Source: an uncultured Saprospiraceae bacterium (lineage in GTDB: Bacteria > Bacteroidota > Bacteroidia > Chitinophagales > Saprospiraceae). From it: a DNA stretch of 64,000 nt. Every line of letters begins with the position of its first letter. Position 1 is the stretch's first letter. Location of the stretch: contig CALFUU010000012.1 in assembly GCA_937929835.1 (NCBI GenBank), positions 1-64,000 of the forward strand, given 5' to 3'. This document shows positions 10,334 through 19,519 of the stretch, piece by piece. Under the pieces are notes generated by a model. The model was not told the DNA's origin. It did no database searches and saw only the letters and a list, made by a program, of their open reading frames with translations. Both the position numbers and the translations under genes were made by a program.

Positions 10334-11023
10334 TTAAATTTCTGCTGAGACCATATACTGGTACTCTAGGGTATTGTCATCTGTGATGATGTTTTTATAC
10401 CCAGCGGCTTCGAGTTGATCTTCTAATTTATATAAGACGAGTCTGTTATCGAAGCTCGGAGCGGGGACAAATTCAGGAAGGCGCTTGTTTTTGTAGTCAA
10501 CTATAAAAAGTTTACCGCCACTCTTGAGATGTCCTCTGAGATTCCTGAGGTATTCTATACGCGGACTTAGGTAGGCGACTGTATTAACGATGAGTATGAT
10601 ATCTGCTTCTCCCGCTGCTAGTTGGGGATCATTTACTTGGGCCAATCGGATGTCTAAGTTTTCTTGAAGGTCAGGATTCAGGGTACTCTTAAATCCTTGG
10701 AGGATCTCTATTTTATCCGTGTCGATATCGACGGCGATAACTTTCTTACACTTCGGTAAGAGCTTAAAGGCGAAGTAGCCTATCCCAGCTCCAAGATCCA
10801 CAACTGTCTTGTCTTCCAGCGGTCCTAAAGCTCTTATGACATCAAATGGCTTCTGCCAGCTCATCCTTTTGTCCGTGTCATCCATTATAGGATCCGCTCC
10901 GTCTGCTGACTGCTGAGGCGCAACAACCTCTTTTGTAGAGATAGTCGATTGAGGTGCCTCAGATTTACAAGCAAACAGACTGAGAGTTATGGATAAGACA
11001 AAGATCAATTTGGCATTAGACAT
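10334..11023 (-). CDS. Lipoprotein with class I SAM-dependent methyltransferase domain
   Basis: 229 residues. The N-terminus KLIFVLSITLSLFACKS is a lipoprotein signal peptide with a lipobox ending at Cys19, followed by a Ser/Thr/Gln-rich linker to ~45. From ~55 the chain is a Rossmann methyltransferase: motif I VVDLGAGIGYFAFKLL, an acidic residue at the end of strand 2 (VIAVDID), and motif IV/V segments ADIILIVNTVAYL and LKSGGKLFIVDYK. The family uses S-adenosylmethionine, which is not known to be abundant outside the cytoplasm, so the predicted export is odd. Substrate unknown. It is separated from the downstream end of the dacB gene by 21 bp on the same strand and could be the last gene of that operon. 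Confidence 0.8.
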   Translation of the reverse strand: MSNAKLIFVLSITLSLFACKSEAPQSTISTKEVVAPQQSADGADPIMDDTDKRMSWQKPFDVIRALGPLEDKTVVDLGAGIGYFAFKLLPKCKKVIAVDIDTDKIEILQGFKSTLNPDLQENLDIRLAQVNDPQLAAGEADIILIVNTVAYLSPRIEYLRNLRGHLKSGGKLFIVDYKNKRLPEFVPAPSFDNRLVLYKLEDQLEAAGYKNIITDDNTLEYQYMVSAEI

Positions 11024-11044
11024 AGGACAAAATTACACAATATA

Positions 11045-12502
11045 TTAGCCTAGCTTATTGTAAATGCCAATTATCATTTTTTGTAACTGTGACCTTATTT
11101 TTTTGGGTTCAGAGGAGTATCCATTGACGATAAGAGAAAAGCTGTACCACTTTCCAGACTTTGATTTGATATACCCCGAATAACTCTGGACGCCTTCCAT
11201 ACTGCCACTCTTCAGCCAGATGTTACCTTTTATAGAACTACCACCAAACATTCCTCTTACAGTACCTTCCATTCCACCACGAGGTATATAGGCGGTAACT
11301 TGATCTATATCTATAGAACTGGACAGCCCAGATAAAAACTGCGCCATAGATTTAGCGCTGATGAGGTTTCTTGCAGATAGACCAGAACCATCATGTAAGT
11401 GGAGACTCTGCGTATCGACACCATATTTCCTCAATAGTCTTTTGACGGCGGCTAGACCATTTTGACCCGAACCTTGACCATTTTTTTTAAGGCCTATCAT
11501 TTTCAGTATCGCTTCAGTATACAGGTTGTTACTTTTAGCATTAGCTTGTTTGACTATGATAGATAGAGGGGGGCTATAAAGCGTGTCTATTGGATGGAAC
11601 TTCATCCATTGCGCTCTAAAAATATTTTTAACAGAGCCAGACTGTATGTGGGCCTTGTGCAAAGTTAATTGTAGTATCTCTCCCAAGAAGGTAGGCGGGT
11701 CAGGTATGGCTCCTTTTATTGTAAATGTACCAGCACCTTGTGGAATGGTACCTACTATTCTTTTCTTAAAATTATAGGGTCCACCAAAAATGTAAGCTTG
11801 ATCTCCAGTGTGCGAGGAGTCGACAACTATTTCGTTAGACAGTTCTAGATTATTGATAATCGGTTCAGTACTGTGTATGGATGGACGCTGGCCTATGACA
11901 CCTCGTTTTTTGAAATAGATGCGATACTGGTTTTCGTTGACATTAACTCCCCAAGCTCCCGTAGCATAATAATTGCCTAAGTCATTCCACTGCCAAGTAG
12001 GGGCAATAGGGTAGCTGTCATAAATAGACTCATCAATAACGATATCCCCGTCTATACAGTTGATCCCTTGATCTATAACTTGAGTTTTGATGTGATCAAG
12101 AAGTGTAACCAAATCTTTATTGCCCTTTATTTTGGATGATCCAAGAGTCGGGTCTCCTCCTCCTTTGATGACCAAATTTCCTTTGAGTGTACCGCTATCA
12201 TCTATATGGCCTGTGTAACCGATGATGGTCTCAAATCTAAAATCTTCCCCTAAATAATGTATCCCACTGAGGGTTGTGAAGAGCTTCAGTGAGGAAGCGG
12301 GGGTGGCAACTTTCTGCGATCGGTGACTTGCAATTTCTGTATGAGAGTCTACCTCATAAATTGATAAAGACAAGTTTGCTGATTTGTAAATGGAATGATC
12401 AGCGGCTTTATCGAGGTAGCTTTGTAAGGGTGTCTGTCCACAGAGAAAGGACAGGGCTACTAGGCCATTTAGTAAATTAGTTATCCAGAATTTCAGTTTC
12501 AT
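11045..12502 (-). CDS. dacB: D-alanyl-D-alanine carboxypeptidase/endopeptidase (PBP4 type, S13)
   Basis: 485 residues with an N-terminal signal peptide ending near LCGQ (residue 23). The three penicillin-binding motifs are in the right order: SxxK as PASSLKL (~67), SxN as AKSNNLY (~325) and KTG-type KSGSMEGV (~430). PBP4-like enzymes hydrolyse the terminal D-Ala or the cross-links of peptidoglycan in the periplasm. The ATG at 12502 lies inside the end of the upstream hydrolase gene (26-bp overlap), which argues for one operon and translational coupling with the RimK/M14 pair. Confidence 0.93.
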   Translation of the reverse strand: MKLKFWITNLLNGLVALSFLCGQTPLQSYLDKAADHSIYKSANLSLSIYEVDSHTEIASHRSQKVATPASSLKLFTTLSGIHYLGEDFRFETIIGYTGHIDDSGTLKGNLVIKGGGDPTLGSSKIKGNKDLVTLLDHIKTQVIDQGINCIDGDIVIDESIYDSYPIAPTWQWNDLGNYYATGAWGVNVNENQYRIYFKKRGVIGQRPSIHSTEPIINNLELSNEIVVDSSHTGDQAYIFGGPYNFKKRIVGTIPQGAGTFTIKGAIPDPPTFLGEILQLTLHKAHIQSGSVKNIFRAQWMKFHPIDTLYSPPLSIIVKQANAKSNNLYTEAILKMIGLKKNGQGSGQNGLAAVKRLLRKYGVDTQSLHLHDGSGLSARNLISAKSMAQFLSGLSSSIDIDQVTAYIPRGGMEGTVRGMFGGSSIKGNIWLKSGSMEGVQSYSGYIKSKSGKWYSFSLIVNGYSSEPKKIRSQLQKMIIGIYNKLG

Positions 12503-13448
12503 AACCTAAGTGAAATAAGGCGTCGCCTTGATTGACGACTGATGCATTATTGTGTCCGATAATATAGCCATCCTTATGGGCAATGACGCTGACTGACTTT
12601 TGACCACTAGGGTCGTTAATCGAGCCGAGCTTATCGCCTTTGACTACTTGTGTGCCGGATTTAGTTGTCCACAAAAATAGTCCAGAAAAAGATGCTCTTA
12701 TCCAAGTAGTCTTTTTAATTAATATTGGTGGGTCGGTTTTTTCGGCCTCAGGTGCTGATGATATGTGACCCATATGATGGAGGCAACGCATGAGTCCATC
12801 ATAACCCATATTAATGGCACTTTCATTGAGCCTAGTGGATTCGCCACCTTCATATACGAGTATTGGTATTTCGAAATCTCTTGCTATTTTCCTAAGTGAC
12901 TTGACGATAATACCACTTTGGATAATATACTTTGCACCGAACACTTTGGCCAACTCTTTGGCTACATTATCAGTGGGTGAGTATCTGATTTGTGGATAAT
13001 TATAACGGGAGTCACCACCTGTATGGAAGTCAAAGATATAATCTGCTAAAGGCAAGATATGTCTAGTCAATGTTCCTGCTATTCTAGAAGCCAAAGATCC
13101 GTTTTTCGTTCCTGGGAAACTCCTATTGACATCTTTGCCATCTGGTACATATCTATTAAAATTGATAAATCCATAGACATTAAGAAGTGGTATGACGATG
13201 ATACTTCCTTTGGTTATGTCTTTGCCAACTTTGTTGCTCAGGACTCTTCTGAGTATTTCTACGCCGTTGATTTCATCGCCATGGACGCCTCCAAGAAGTA
13301 AAGTCGTTGGGCCAGGATTCTTTGACCTAAATACATAAACCTGTACACTCAGTAAAGTATCTGAAGGTAACCTACCCACAGCCAATTGCACCAATCCATT
13401 CTCACCAGGTCTAAATACCTTAGAGTCTATCACAAATTTTTCTGACAT
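12477..13448 (-). CDS. Succinylglutamate desuccinylase/aspartoacylase-like M14 zinc hydrolase
   Basis: 323 residues from the ATG at 13448; a TTG one codon upstream is also possible. The zinc-site motifs of the AstE/AspA family are visible: LLGGVHGDEINGVEILRR (His and Glu ligands, ~55-70), FDFHTGG (~143) and the later acidic LVYEGGES (~200). The C-terminal part (GSINDPSGQKSVSVIAHKDG) resembles the barrel-sandwich domain of this family. It should hydrolyse an N-acyl amino acid or amide bond; the natural substrate is unknown. It starts 3 bp after the rimK-like stop and overlaps dacB by 26 bp. RimK plus M14-like hydrolase is a recurring pair in bacteria, consistent with opposing ligase and hydrolase activities. 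Confidence 0.85.
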   Translation of the reverse strand: MSEKFVIDSKVFRPGENGLVQLAVGRLPSDTLLSVQVYVFRSKNPGPTTLLLGGVHGDEINGVEILRRVLSNKVGKDITKGSIIVIPLLNVYGFINFNRYVPDGKDVNRSFPGTKNGSLASRIAGTLTRHILPLADYIFDFHTGGDSRYNYPQIRYSPTDNVAKELAKVFGAKYIIQSGIIVKSLRKIARDFEIPILVYEGGESTRLNESAINMGYDGLMRCLHHMGHISSAPEAEKTDPPILIKKTTWIRASFSGLFLWTTKSGTQVVKGDKLGSINDPSGQKSVSVIAHKDGYIIGHNNASVVNQGDALFHLGYETEILDN

Positions 13449-13451
13449 CAA

Positions 13452-14339
13452 TTATTTTACGGCTTGTATTTTTATACTTCTTTCTATAAAGTTGATGATG
13501 CGACCGGCAATATCTACTTTGGTGGTTGTCTCTATGCCTTCTAGACCGGGGGAGGCGTTGACCTCAAGAATAAGAGGGCCTCTTTTTGACCTTAACATAT
13601 CTACACCAGCTATCTTGAGTCCCAAATGCTTGACAGCATCGAGGGCAACTTTCTCCTCTTGTGCTGAAATAGGCTCTACTGAGGAGCTGCCACCGCGATG
13701 TAGATTAGACCTAAACTCACCTGGCTTGGCTTGACGTTTCATCGTGCCCACTATTTCTTGGTCTACAACAAAAATTCTGATATCTGCTCCTTTAGCTTCC
13801 GCGATAAACTCTTGCATCATCGATTTTTGCTTAGTCTTATTGAAAGCTTCTAGTATGGACTCTGCCTGACCTTTGCTCTCTGCTAAGACCACACCGATAC
13901 CATGCGTTCCATTAATGAGTTTGATGACGATATTATCATCAAAGGTATTGAGCAATTCTCCATACATCAAAGAGTTATTAGACACGATAGTTCTCGGTAT
14001 CTGTAAGCCTTTAGAGGCCAATATCTGAGAACAAGTCAACTTGTCTCGAGACATAAGAAGTGCATCAGAGCTTAAGGTGGTTATCACCCCTTTCTGTTCG
14101 AATTGTCTGATAACAGCCGCACCATAATTGGTATGCGAAGCACCTATCCTTGGGATTATTGCGTCTATATCTTTGATGACCTGTCCGTGGTACATTATGG
14201 TCAGATTTCCATCCTCCATTATAAGATCACAGTTGGTGTAATCTATGATTCTGACGTAATGATGCTTAACTCTTGCGGCACGAGCTAGACTCTGTGTGCT
14301 GTAGAGGGCAGGATTTCTAGACAGAATTGCAATGTTCAT
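13452..14339 (-). CDS. rimK: RimK-like ATP-grasp ligase
   Basis: 295 residues, close to E. coli RimK. RimK adds glutamate residues to the C-terminus of ribosomal protein S6 and can make poly-glutamate. Visible features: RimK N-terminal domain (IPRIGASHTNYGAAVIRQFE, ~85-104), ATP-grasp core with KLINGTHGIGVVLAES, MQEFIAEAKGADIRIFVV and the C-terminal metal site LILEVNASPGLEGIE (Glu and Asn ligands). First gene of the rimK-M14-dacB run. The exact acceptor, S6 or another peptide or small molecule, cannot be told from sequence. Confidence 0.9.
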   Translation of the reverse strand: MNIAILSRNPALYSTQSLARAARVKHHYVRIIDYTNCDLIMEDGNLTIMYHGQVIKDIDAIIPRIGASHTNYGAAVIRQFEQKGVITTLSSDALLMSRDKLTCSQILASKGLQIPRTIVSNNSLMYGELLNTFDDNIVIKLINGTHGIGVVLAESKGQAESILEAFNKTKQKSMMQEFIAEAKGADIRIFVVDQEIVGTMKRQAKPGEFRSNLHRGGSSSVEPISAQEEKVALDAVKHLGLKIAGVDMLRSKRGPLILEVNASPGLEGIETTTKVDIAGRIINFIERSIKIQAVK

Positions 14340-14469
14340 TTGGCAATTTTTTTTGTGTAGGGTAGTTGGGACACTTTTTTAGACGGCAATTGTTGATTAA
14401 AGTACAGTAATGAAGTAGTGATTTTTCAAATAAGTCAAAATTATACGCGATAAAACTTAGTTTCACAGT

Positions 14470-15756
14470 ATGCATACTGTCATAAAAAAGAACGATAAAA
14501 GCGTCATAAGAGGTTGGTCCTTTTTTGATTGGGCCAACTCTGCTTATGCCTTGGTGATTTCCACAGCGGTTTTTCCGCCTTTCTTTTCAGCTACGGCACC
14601 AGCGACTATGTCTTTTTTTGGTGTGTCTCTTACGAGTACGGCTCTCTACTCCTTTTCTATCTCTTTTGCATTTTTATTGAATGCAATTATGACGCCTTTT
14701 TTATCAGGATTAGCAGATTATTCAGGAAGACGACTATTTTTCTTGAAATTCTTTACGATTCTAGGCTCTATTGCTTGTATGAGTTTATTTTTCTTTGATG
14801 GACCTGATACCGCTTGGCTAGGATTGACATCCTTTGTATTAGGGACTATCGGCTTTGGTGCCTGTGTTGTTTTTTATAATTCTTATCTACCAGATATCGT
14901 TACAGAGGACCGACTGGATAAAGTCAGTGCCCAGGGATATGCCTATGGGTACATAGGCAGTGTTATCTTACTCCTTATCATCTTGGCTCTGATACACTTT
15001 AAAGATGCCTTGGGCTTTACCTCCGATTCATTGCCTGTAAGGCTAGGTTTTCTTTTAGTTGGTATCTGGTGGTATGGATTTGCCTTGCTTACTTTTAGAG
15101 TCTTACCTAAGGAGAATAAACTAAAGTTCAATACAAGCTTCTTATCTAAAGGACTTAAAGAGGTGACTTCTGTACTCAAACTACTGCTCCAGAATAAGAA
15201 CATAACGCTCTTTCTGACGGCTTATTTTTTCTTTATCGCTGGAGTCAATGTGGTCATTTATCTGGCAGCTGTATTCGCAGAGGATGTCTTAGATTTTGGT
15301 AGGACGGAGTTGATCATTTTGATATTGTTATTGCAGTTTTTAGCGATGATAGGGGCCTACTTCTTTGCATTCCTATCTAGTAAGATTGGCAATAAAGTAT
15401 CCTTACTTATCCAAGTCGCTATATGGATAGCCATCTGTACTACTGCTTACTTTGTGACTGGTAGCCAGGAGTTTTATATACTGTCTTGCTTTGTAGGATT
15501 GGTCTTTGGTGGTATTCAGTCTTTATCGCGTTCGACGTATAGTAAGATGCTAGATGACAACATTGAGTCGATGGCTTCTTACTTTAGTTTTTATGACGTG
15601 TTGACAAAGTTAGCAGTAGTGGCAGGGACTTTTATTTGGGGTTTGGTTAATCAACTGACCAATAACATGCGCTATTCTATTCTCTCTATAGCTATCTTTT
15701 TTGTTATTAGCTTTTTTATTCTATTGGCTGTCAAGGTAGAGAGAAAACAGCAATAG
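14470..15756 (+). CDS. MFS transporter, UMF1 (Atg22-like) family
   Basis: 428 residues with about 12 predicted membrane helices. The N-terminal signature RGWSFFDWANSAYALVISTAVFP and the mid-chain GLVFGGIQSLSRSTYSKM are characteristic of the UMF1/Atg22-like branch of the major facilitator superfamily. The substrate is not known for bacterial members. ATG start at 14470, divergent from rimK with 130 bp between. The stop is 2 bp from the convergent lipoprotein stop, with no clear terminator. Confidence 0.9.
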   Translation: MHTVIKKNDKSVIRGWSFFDWANSAYALVISTAVFPPFFSATAPATMSFFGVSLTSTALYSFSISFAFLLNAIMTPFLSGLADYSGRRLFFLKFFTILGSIACMSLFFFDGPDTAWLGLTSFVLGTIGFGACVVFYNSYLPDIVTEDRLDKVSAQGYAYGYIGSVILLLIILALIHFKDALGFTSDSLPVRLGFLLVGIWWYGFALLTFRVLPKENKLKFNTSFLSKGLKEVTSVLKLLLQNKNITLFLTAYFFFIAGVNVVIYLAAVFAEDVLDFGRTELIILILLLQFLAMIGAYFFAFLSSKIGNKVSLLIQVAIWIAICTTAYFVTGSQEFYILSCFVGLVFGGIQSLSRSTYSKMLDDNIESMASYFSFYDVLTKLAVVAGTFIWGLVNQLTNNMRYSILSIAIFFVISFFILLAVKVERKQQ

Positions 15757-15758
15757 GA

Positions 15759-17252
15759 TTATTTTTGGAACTCATAGCAACCTACATCGACAAGATTAGC
15801 TTCTCGAGGGTTGCCATCTAGATCATCCATTACAAAGGGTAGGAAGAGGCCTTGGTCGATCGCAGCAGACAAGGTGTCCAAGTGATAGTCTTGCATCTCC
15901 AAGTCTAAGAAAAGTGAGTCCTGACGAGTCACAGATATGCAGTTGATACAGTTGTCAAAAAAATTGGGGAATTGGCCCACCTGCAGTATTTCGCTGACAT
16001 TCAAGAAGCAATTATTCATCTCATACCTAAATGCATTAGGATCATTTCCCTCAGTGAGGTCAAAAAATGATATTTCATCGTCGCCATTTCCAGTCAAGAT
16101 GCAATTATTCATCGTCAGATTGAGTGGATTAAATAATATTTCCTCTTGGCATAAGGGGTCGGTACATCTGATATTAGTGGCTGATAGAGCAGCACCTTGA
16201 TTTTCGTAATTAGCGGAGGTACAATGATTGAAAGTATACTCGCCACCATATCCTAAGGTTATACCATTGGTTAGATTTTGATAAAAAAGACAATTTGTAG
16301 CCGTGACATTGGCGTGTTGTGCACTTAATCCGCTTCCACTCGTAAATCCTATTTCGCAACTATTCATCACCAGTGAAGCTGCAGAATCAACCGAGATGCC
16401 GACTATCGAATGTTGTATCAGAGTATGGTTGAAGATATTGTTTCTGCTGCCCTCCTGTATAAGGATTCCAGCCCACTGACCTGCTACTTCTCTAAATTCT
16501 GTTTCTAACCTATCAGACCTTATGCGCACAGGATTGTCAGCTGTACCTTGCACTTCGATGGAGCTATTGGGCAATATGACTAAAATCCCATCATTAAAGA
16601 CACCGATATCCTCATTGATACCCACACCTCCGTGAACGTAGATGTCAGTACCAGGCGCAATCACCAGCCTACAATTATCTAGTCCTAATACACCATAGAT
16701 GACATAAGGTCGTGGGTCATTCCAGGTGATAATGCCGCCATCACAAGAAAGACTATTGACTTCACTATCCGAAAACCTACTCGGTATATAGTTGGCATTT
16801 TGTCCCCACGCTTCTAGGTGAATCATATAATCAGACTGACTTGCTTGAATATTGACCACATCCTCTACTACAAATGGACTCACGCTGAGGGGTTGATTTG
16901 GGTCTATGGTAGCCTCTATAAATACCCAGATGCTATCTAAGGCCTCAATTCTGGTGTTTTCTACTTCATCTCCTGCTATTCCGTCTACATTCATCCTAAA
17001 GAATGACGCCTCGTCATTGAGACTTATTTTGTCTATAATGACTGCTTCTTCTAACTGATTGTATATCTTAAACGACCGTGTCACAGAGCCGACTTCCGTG
17101 AATACCGTATCAAATCTCAGGGTGTCCAAGGAGAACTCTAAGGGTATGGGACCGCCGCCTTCAAAGACTCTGTCTTGCTGGCACGAAGCCAGGAAGATTA
17201 TTGATAGAATACCCCCTATAATGAAGCATTTCCAGACTTGAATTAAGGTCAT
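15759..17252 (-). CDS. Lipoprotein with right-handed beta-helix (choice-of-anchor Q type)
   Basis: 497 residues. The N-terminus carries a lipoprotein signal peptide with lipobox IIFLASC (Cys ~24). Residues ~35-165 look like a beta-sandwich with DUF1573-like flavour (FDTVFTEVGSVTRSFKIYN). From ~180 to 470 there are parallel beta-helix repeats (IYVHGGVGINEDIGVFNDG, IFNHTLIQHSIVGISVDSA, ATNCLFYQNLTNGITLGYG). The C-terminal DDLDGNPREANLVDVGCYEF ending is typical of Bacteroidota surface beta-helix proteins. Function unknown; probably at the outer membrane. No catalytic acid cluster could be assigned. Transcribed alone. Confidence 0.85.
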   Translation of the reverse strand: MTLIQVWKCFIIGGILSIIFLASCQQDRVFEGGGPIPLEFSLDTLRFDTVFTEVGSVTRSFKIYNQLEEAVIIDKISLNDEASFFRMNVDGIAGDEVENTRIEALDSIWVFIEATIDPNQPLSVSPFVVEDVVNIQASQSDYMIHLEAWGQNANYIPSRFSDSEVNSLSCDGGIITWNDPRPYVIYGVLGLDNCRLVIAPGTDIYVHGGVGINEDIGVFNDGILVILPNSSIEVQGTADNPVRIRSDRLETEFREVAGQWAGILIQEGSRNNIFNHTLIQHSIVGISVDSAASLVMNSCEIGFTSGSGLSAQHANVTATNCLFYQNLTNGITLGYGGEYTFNHCTSANYENQGAALSATNIRCTDPLCQEEILFNPLNLTMNNCILTGNGDDEISFFDLTEGNDPNAFRYEMNNCFLNVSEILQVGQFPNFFDNCINCISVTRQDSLFLDLEMQDYHLDTLSAAIDQGLFLPFVMDDLDGNPREANLVDVGCYEFQK

Positions 17253-17339
17253 AGTGTAATTGACTAAGATATGATGTAAAAGTAGTGCATAATAACTCTA
17301 AAATGTCCCCATAATTACCGTAAAAACTTATGAATAATC

Positions 17340-17347
17340 TAGCTTTG
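17340..17347 (+). promoter_or_regulatory. Candidate -7 element upstream of the glycosyltransferase operon
   Basis: TAGCTTTG fits the Bacteroidota TAnnTTTG consensus exactly, 16 bases before the first ATG of the operon. There is no clear -33 TTG. Confidence 0.4.
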
Positions 17348-17363
17348 TAGCTCTTAAGGACTT

Positions 17364-18047
17364 ATGCACGTCGATATCATCATTCCTGCTTACAATGAAG
17401 AAGAGTCAATTGGAAAGGTTGTAAATGCCATACCTATGAGTCTAGTTAGGGAAGTCGTTGTTTGCAATAATGCCAGTACCGATTCGACCAAAAAAGTAGC
17501 AGAAAGCAAGGGTGCAACTGTGATAGATGTCCCCCAGAAAGGGTATGGCAAAGCTTGCTTGGCGGGTATAGACTACTTAACTCATAAATCTATACAACCT
17601 GATGTTGTGGTTTTTCTAGATGGTGACTTTTCCGACCATCCAGAAGAATTGCCTTTATTACTTGATCCAATCAGACAAGAAGGTATGGATATGGTTATTG
17701 GTTCGCGCGCTTTAGGAAGCCTAGAAAAGGGCGCTATGATGCCACAGCAGATATTTGGTAATTGGCTAGCCACTACCTTAATTAAGATCATCTATAAGTA
17801 CGAGTTTTCTGATTTAGGACCTTTTAGGGCTATCAAATTTGATGTCCTCAAAGACCTTGATATGAAGGATCAAGATTTTGGGTGGACGGTTGAGATGCAA
17901 GTTAAGGCGGCCAAGCTTAAGCTCAAGTGTAAAGAAGTGGCGGTATCTTATAGAAAGAGAATAGGTGTATCTAAGGTCTCAGGGACTATAAAGGGTACTA
18001 TCCTTGCTGGGCACAAAATTTTATGGACCATTTTTAAATTGATATGA
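17364..18047 (+). CDS. Family 2 glycosyltransferase (DPM-like)
   Basis: 227 residues, a complete GT-A domain: VDIIIPAYNEEESIGKVVN nucleotide-binding strand, VVVCNNASTDST, the DxD-like VVFLDGDFSDHPEEL (~90-104) and MVIGSRALG. No membrane helix is present, as in short dolichol-phosphate-mannose-synthase-like enzymes that make polyprenyl-phosphate sugars. First gene of a three-gene run; its TGA overlaps the next ATG (ATGA, 4 bp). The likely role is to supply a lipid-linked or lipid-acceptor sugar for envelope glycan synthesis, which is inferred from context. Confidence 0.88.
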   Translation: MHVDIIIPAYNEEESIGKVVNAIPMSLVREVVVCNNASTDSTKKVAESKGATVIDVPQKGYGKACLAGIDYLTHKSIQPDVVVFLDGDFSDHPEELPLLLDPIRQEGMDMVIGSRALGSLEKGAMMPQQIFGNWLATTLIKIIYKYEFSDLGPFRAIKFDVLKDLDMKDQDFGWTVEMQVKAAKLKLKCKEVAVSYRKRIGVSKVSGTIKGTILAGHKILWTIFKLI

Positions 18048-19519
18048 TAACGGCAATTAGCTATATAATTTTTGGGGTGTATGTATGTTGCTTGTTGCTC
18101 ATAGGCGTATACTGTACGATTCAGTTTCATTTACTCTTCCATTATCTGAGGAAGAATTCCATTAAAGAAGAAAATCCAGTTCTGAAAGAGGATGAATATC
18201 CCTTTGTAACAATTCAGCTCCCGATATTCAACGAGTACTTTGTTGTCAATAGGCTCATAGACAATATTATCTTGATGGATTATCCTAAGGATAGGTATGA
18301 GATCCAAGTACTAGATGATTCTACTGATGAAACTGTAGAGATCTCTAGGAAGAAAGTGGAAGAGTACAAAGCCAAAGGCTACAATATAGAACTGCTTACG
18401 AGGACAGACAGAAAGGGATATAAAGCTGGTGCACTCAAAGAAGCTATGCCAAGTGCTAAGGGTGAGTTTGTCGCTATCTTTGATGCTGACTTTTTGCCAA
18501 ATCCAGATTTCTTGAAGAAGACGATCCCTTTCTTTGCCGATAAAGATGTAGCAGTTGTACAGACGCGTTGGGGACATATCAATCAGTCTTATTCATTGCT
18601 TACAGAGGTGCAGGCTTTTCAGCTCAATGTTCATTTTTCTGTGGAGCAAAAGGGGAGAGAATTAGGTAATTACCTCCTTCAATTCAATGGGACAGCAGGT
18701 GTGTGGCGCTCAGAAGCCATCGCTGATGCCGGTGGCTGGGAAGCAGATACCTTGACTGAGGATCTAGATCTCAGTTATAGAGTACAACTTAAAGGATGGA
18801 AGATAATCTTTAAAGAGGATGAGGTTTCTCCAGCAGAGTTGCCAGCAGAGATGATGGGGCTGAAGTCACAGCAGCATAGATGGATGAAAGGAGGAGCTGA
18901 AACTGCCAAAAAGCTGTTACCAAAGGTTTGGAAAAGTGAACTGAGTTTTGGTAAGAAGATACACGGCTCTATACATCTATTAGGTAGTAGCGTTTTCTTA
19001 TCTATCTTTCTAGTAGGTGTTTTTAGTGTGCCACTGCTTTTTGTAGCCTTTCCATCATTTTTGAGCCCCAATGTATTGCAATATTTTATGGCGTCGACCA
19101 TCTTGATTGCGATTATATACTTTACGGCCAATGTTCAGCACAATAATAAGAGCACACTGAAGTCGATAGTAAAATTCATTGTTCTCTTTCCTATTTTTCT
19201 TTCCTTATCGATGGGCCTTTCGTTACACAATTCTGTAGCCGTCATACAAGGTTATCTAGGCAGAAAGTCAGCCTTTGTGAGGACACCTAAGTTTGATATA
19301 AAGGGCATTTCGAATAAAATAAGAAATAGCAAGTATCATAAGTATTCCATATCTAAGATTACAATTATGGAGGGCTTTCTAGCGCTTTATTTCCTAGGTG
19401 GTGTGATTGCCGGGTTGACGATGGGCAATTCTTCTATGTTGCCATTTCATATAATGTTGTTTTTTGGCTACGGAGCCATCTTTTCTTATTCCGTAATGCA
19501 TCAAGGTGCTCACCAGTAG
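18044..19519 (+). CDS. Membrane glycosyltransferase family 2 (cellulose-synthase-like)
   Basis: 491 residues. One N-terminal membrane helix (~5-30), a GT-A core (~55-290) and about four C-terminal helices (~310-490). The catalytic set of processive-type GT2 enzymes is intact: VLDDSTDET, the DxD in AIFDADFLPN, TEDLDLSYR and QQHRWMKGG (QxxRW motif). Related Bacteroidota proteins are annotated as cellulose synthase or glucosyl/mannosyl transferases, but no BcsB, BcsC or PilZ partner is present here, so cellulose synthesis is unlikely. Overlaps the upstream gene by 4 bp and the downstream gene by 14 bp, so the three are surely co-transcribed. Confidence 0.88.
   Translation: MITAISYIIFGVYVCCLLLIGVYCTIQFHLLFHYLRKNSIKEENPVLKEDEYPFVTIQLPIFNEYFVVNRLIDNIILMDYPKDRYEIQVLDDSTDETVEISRKKVEEYKAKGYNIELLTRTDRKGYKAGALKEAMPSAKGEFVAIFDADFLPNPDFLKKTIPFFADKDVAVVQTRWGHINQSYSLLTEVQAFQLNVHFSVEQKGRELGNYLLQFNGTAGVWRSEAIADAGGWEADTLTEDLDLSYRVQLKGWKIIFKEDEVSPAELPAEMMGLKSQQHRWMKGGAETAKKLLPKVWKSELSFGKKIHGSIHLLGSSVFLSIFLVGVFSVPLLFVAFPSFLSPNVLQYFMASTILIAIIYFTANVQHNNKSTLKSIVKFIVLFPIFLSLSMGLSLHNSVAVIQGYLGRKSAFVRTPKFDIKGISNKIRNSKYHKYSISKITIMEGFLALYFLGGVIAGLTMGNSSMLPFHIMLFFGYGAIFSYSVMHQGAHQ

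Noticed and set aside
18044-19519. Cellulose synthase operon
   Set aside because: The GT2 core fits, but no BcsB, BcsC, PilZ or cyclic-di-GMP genes are nearby, and the partners are a DPM-like GT2 and a GT-C enzyme.
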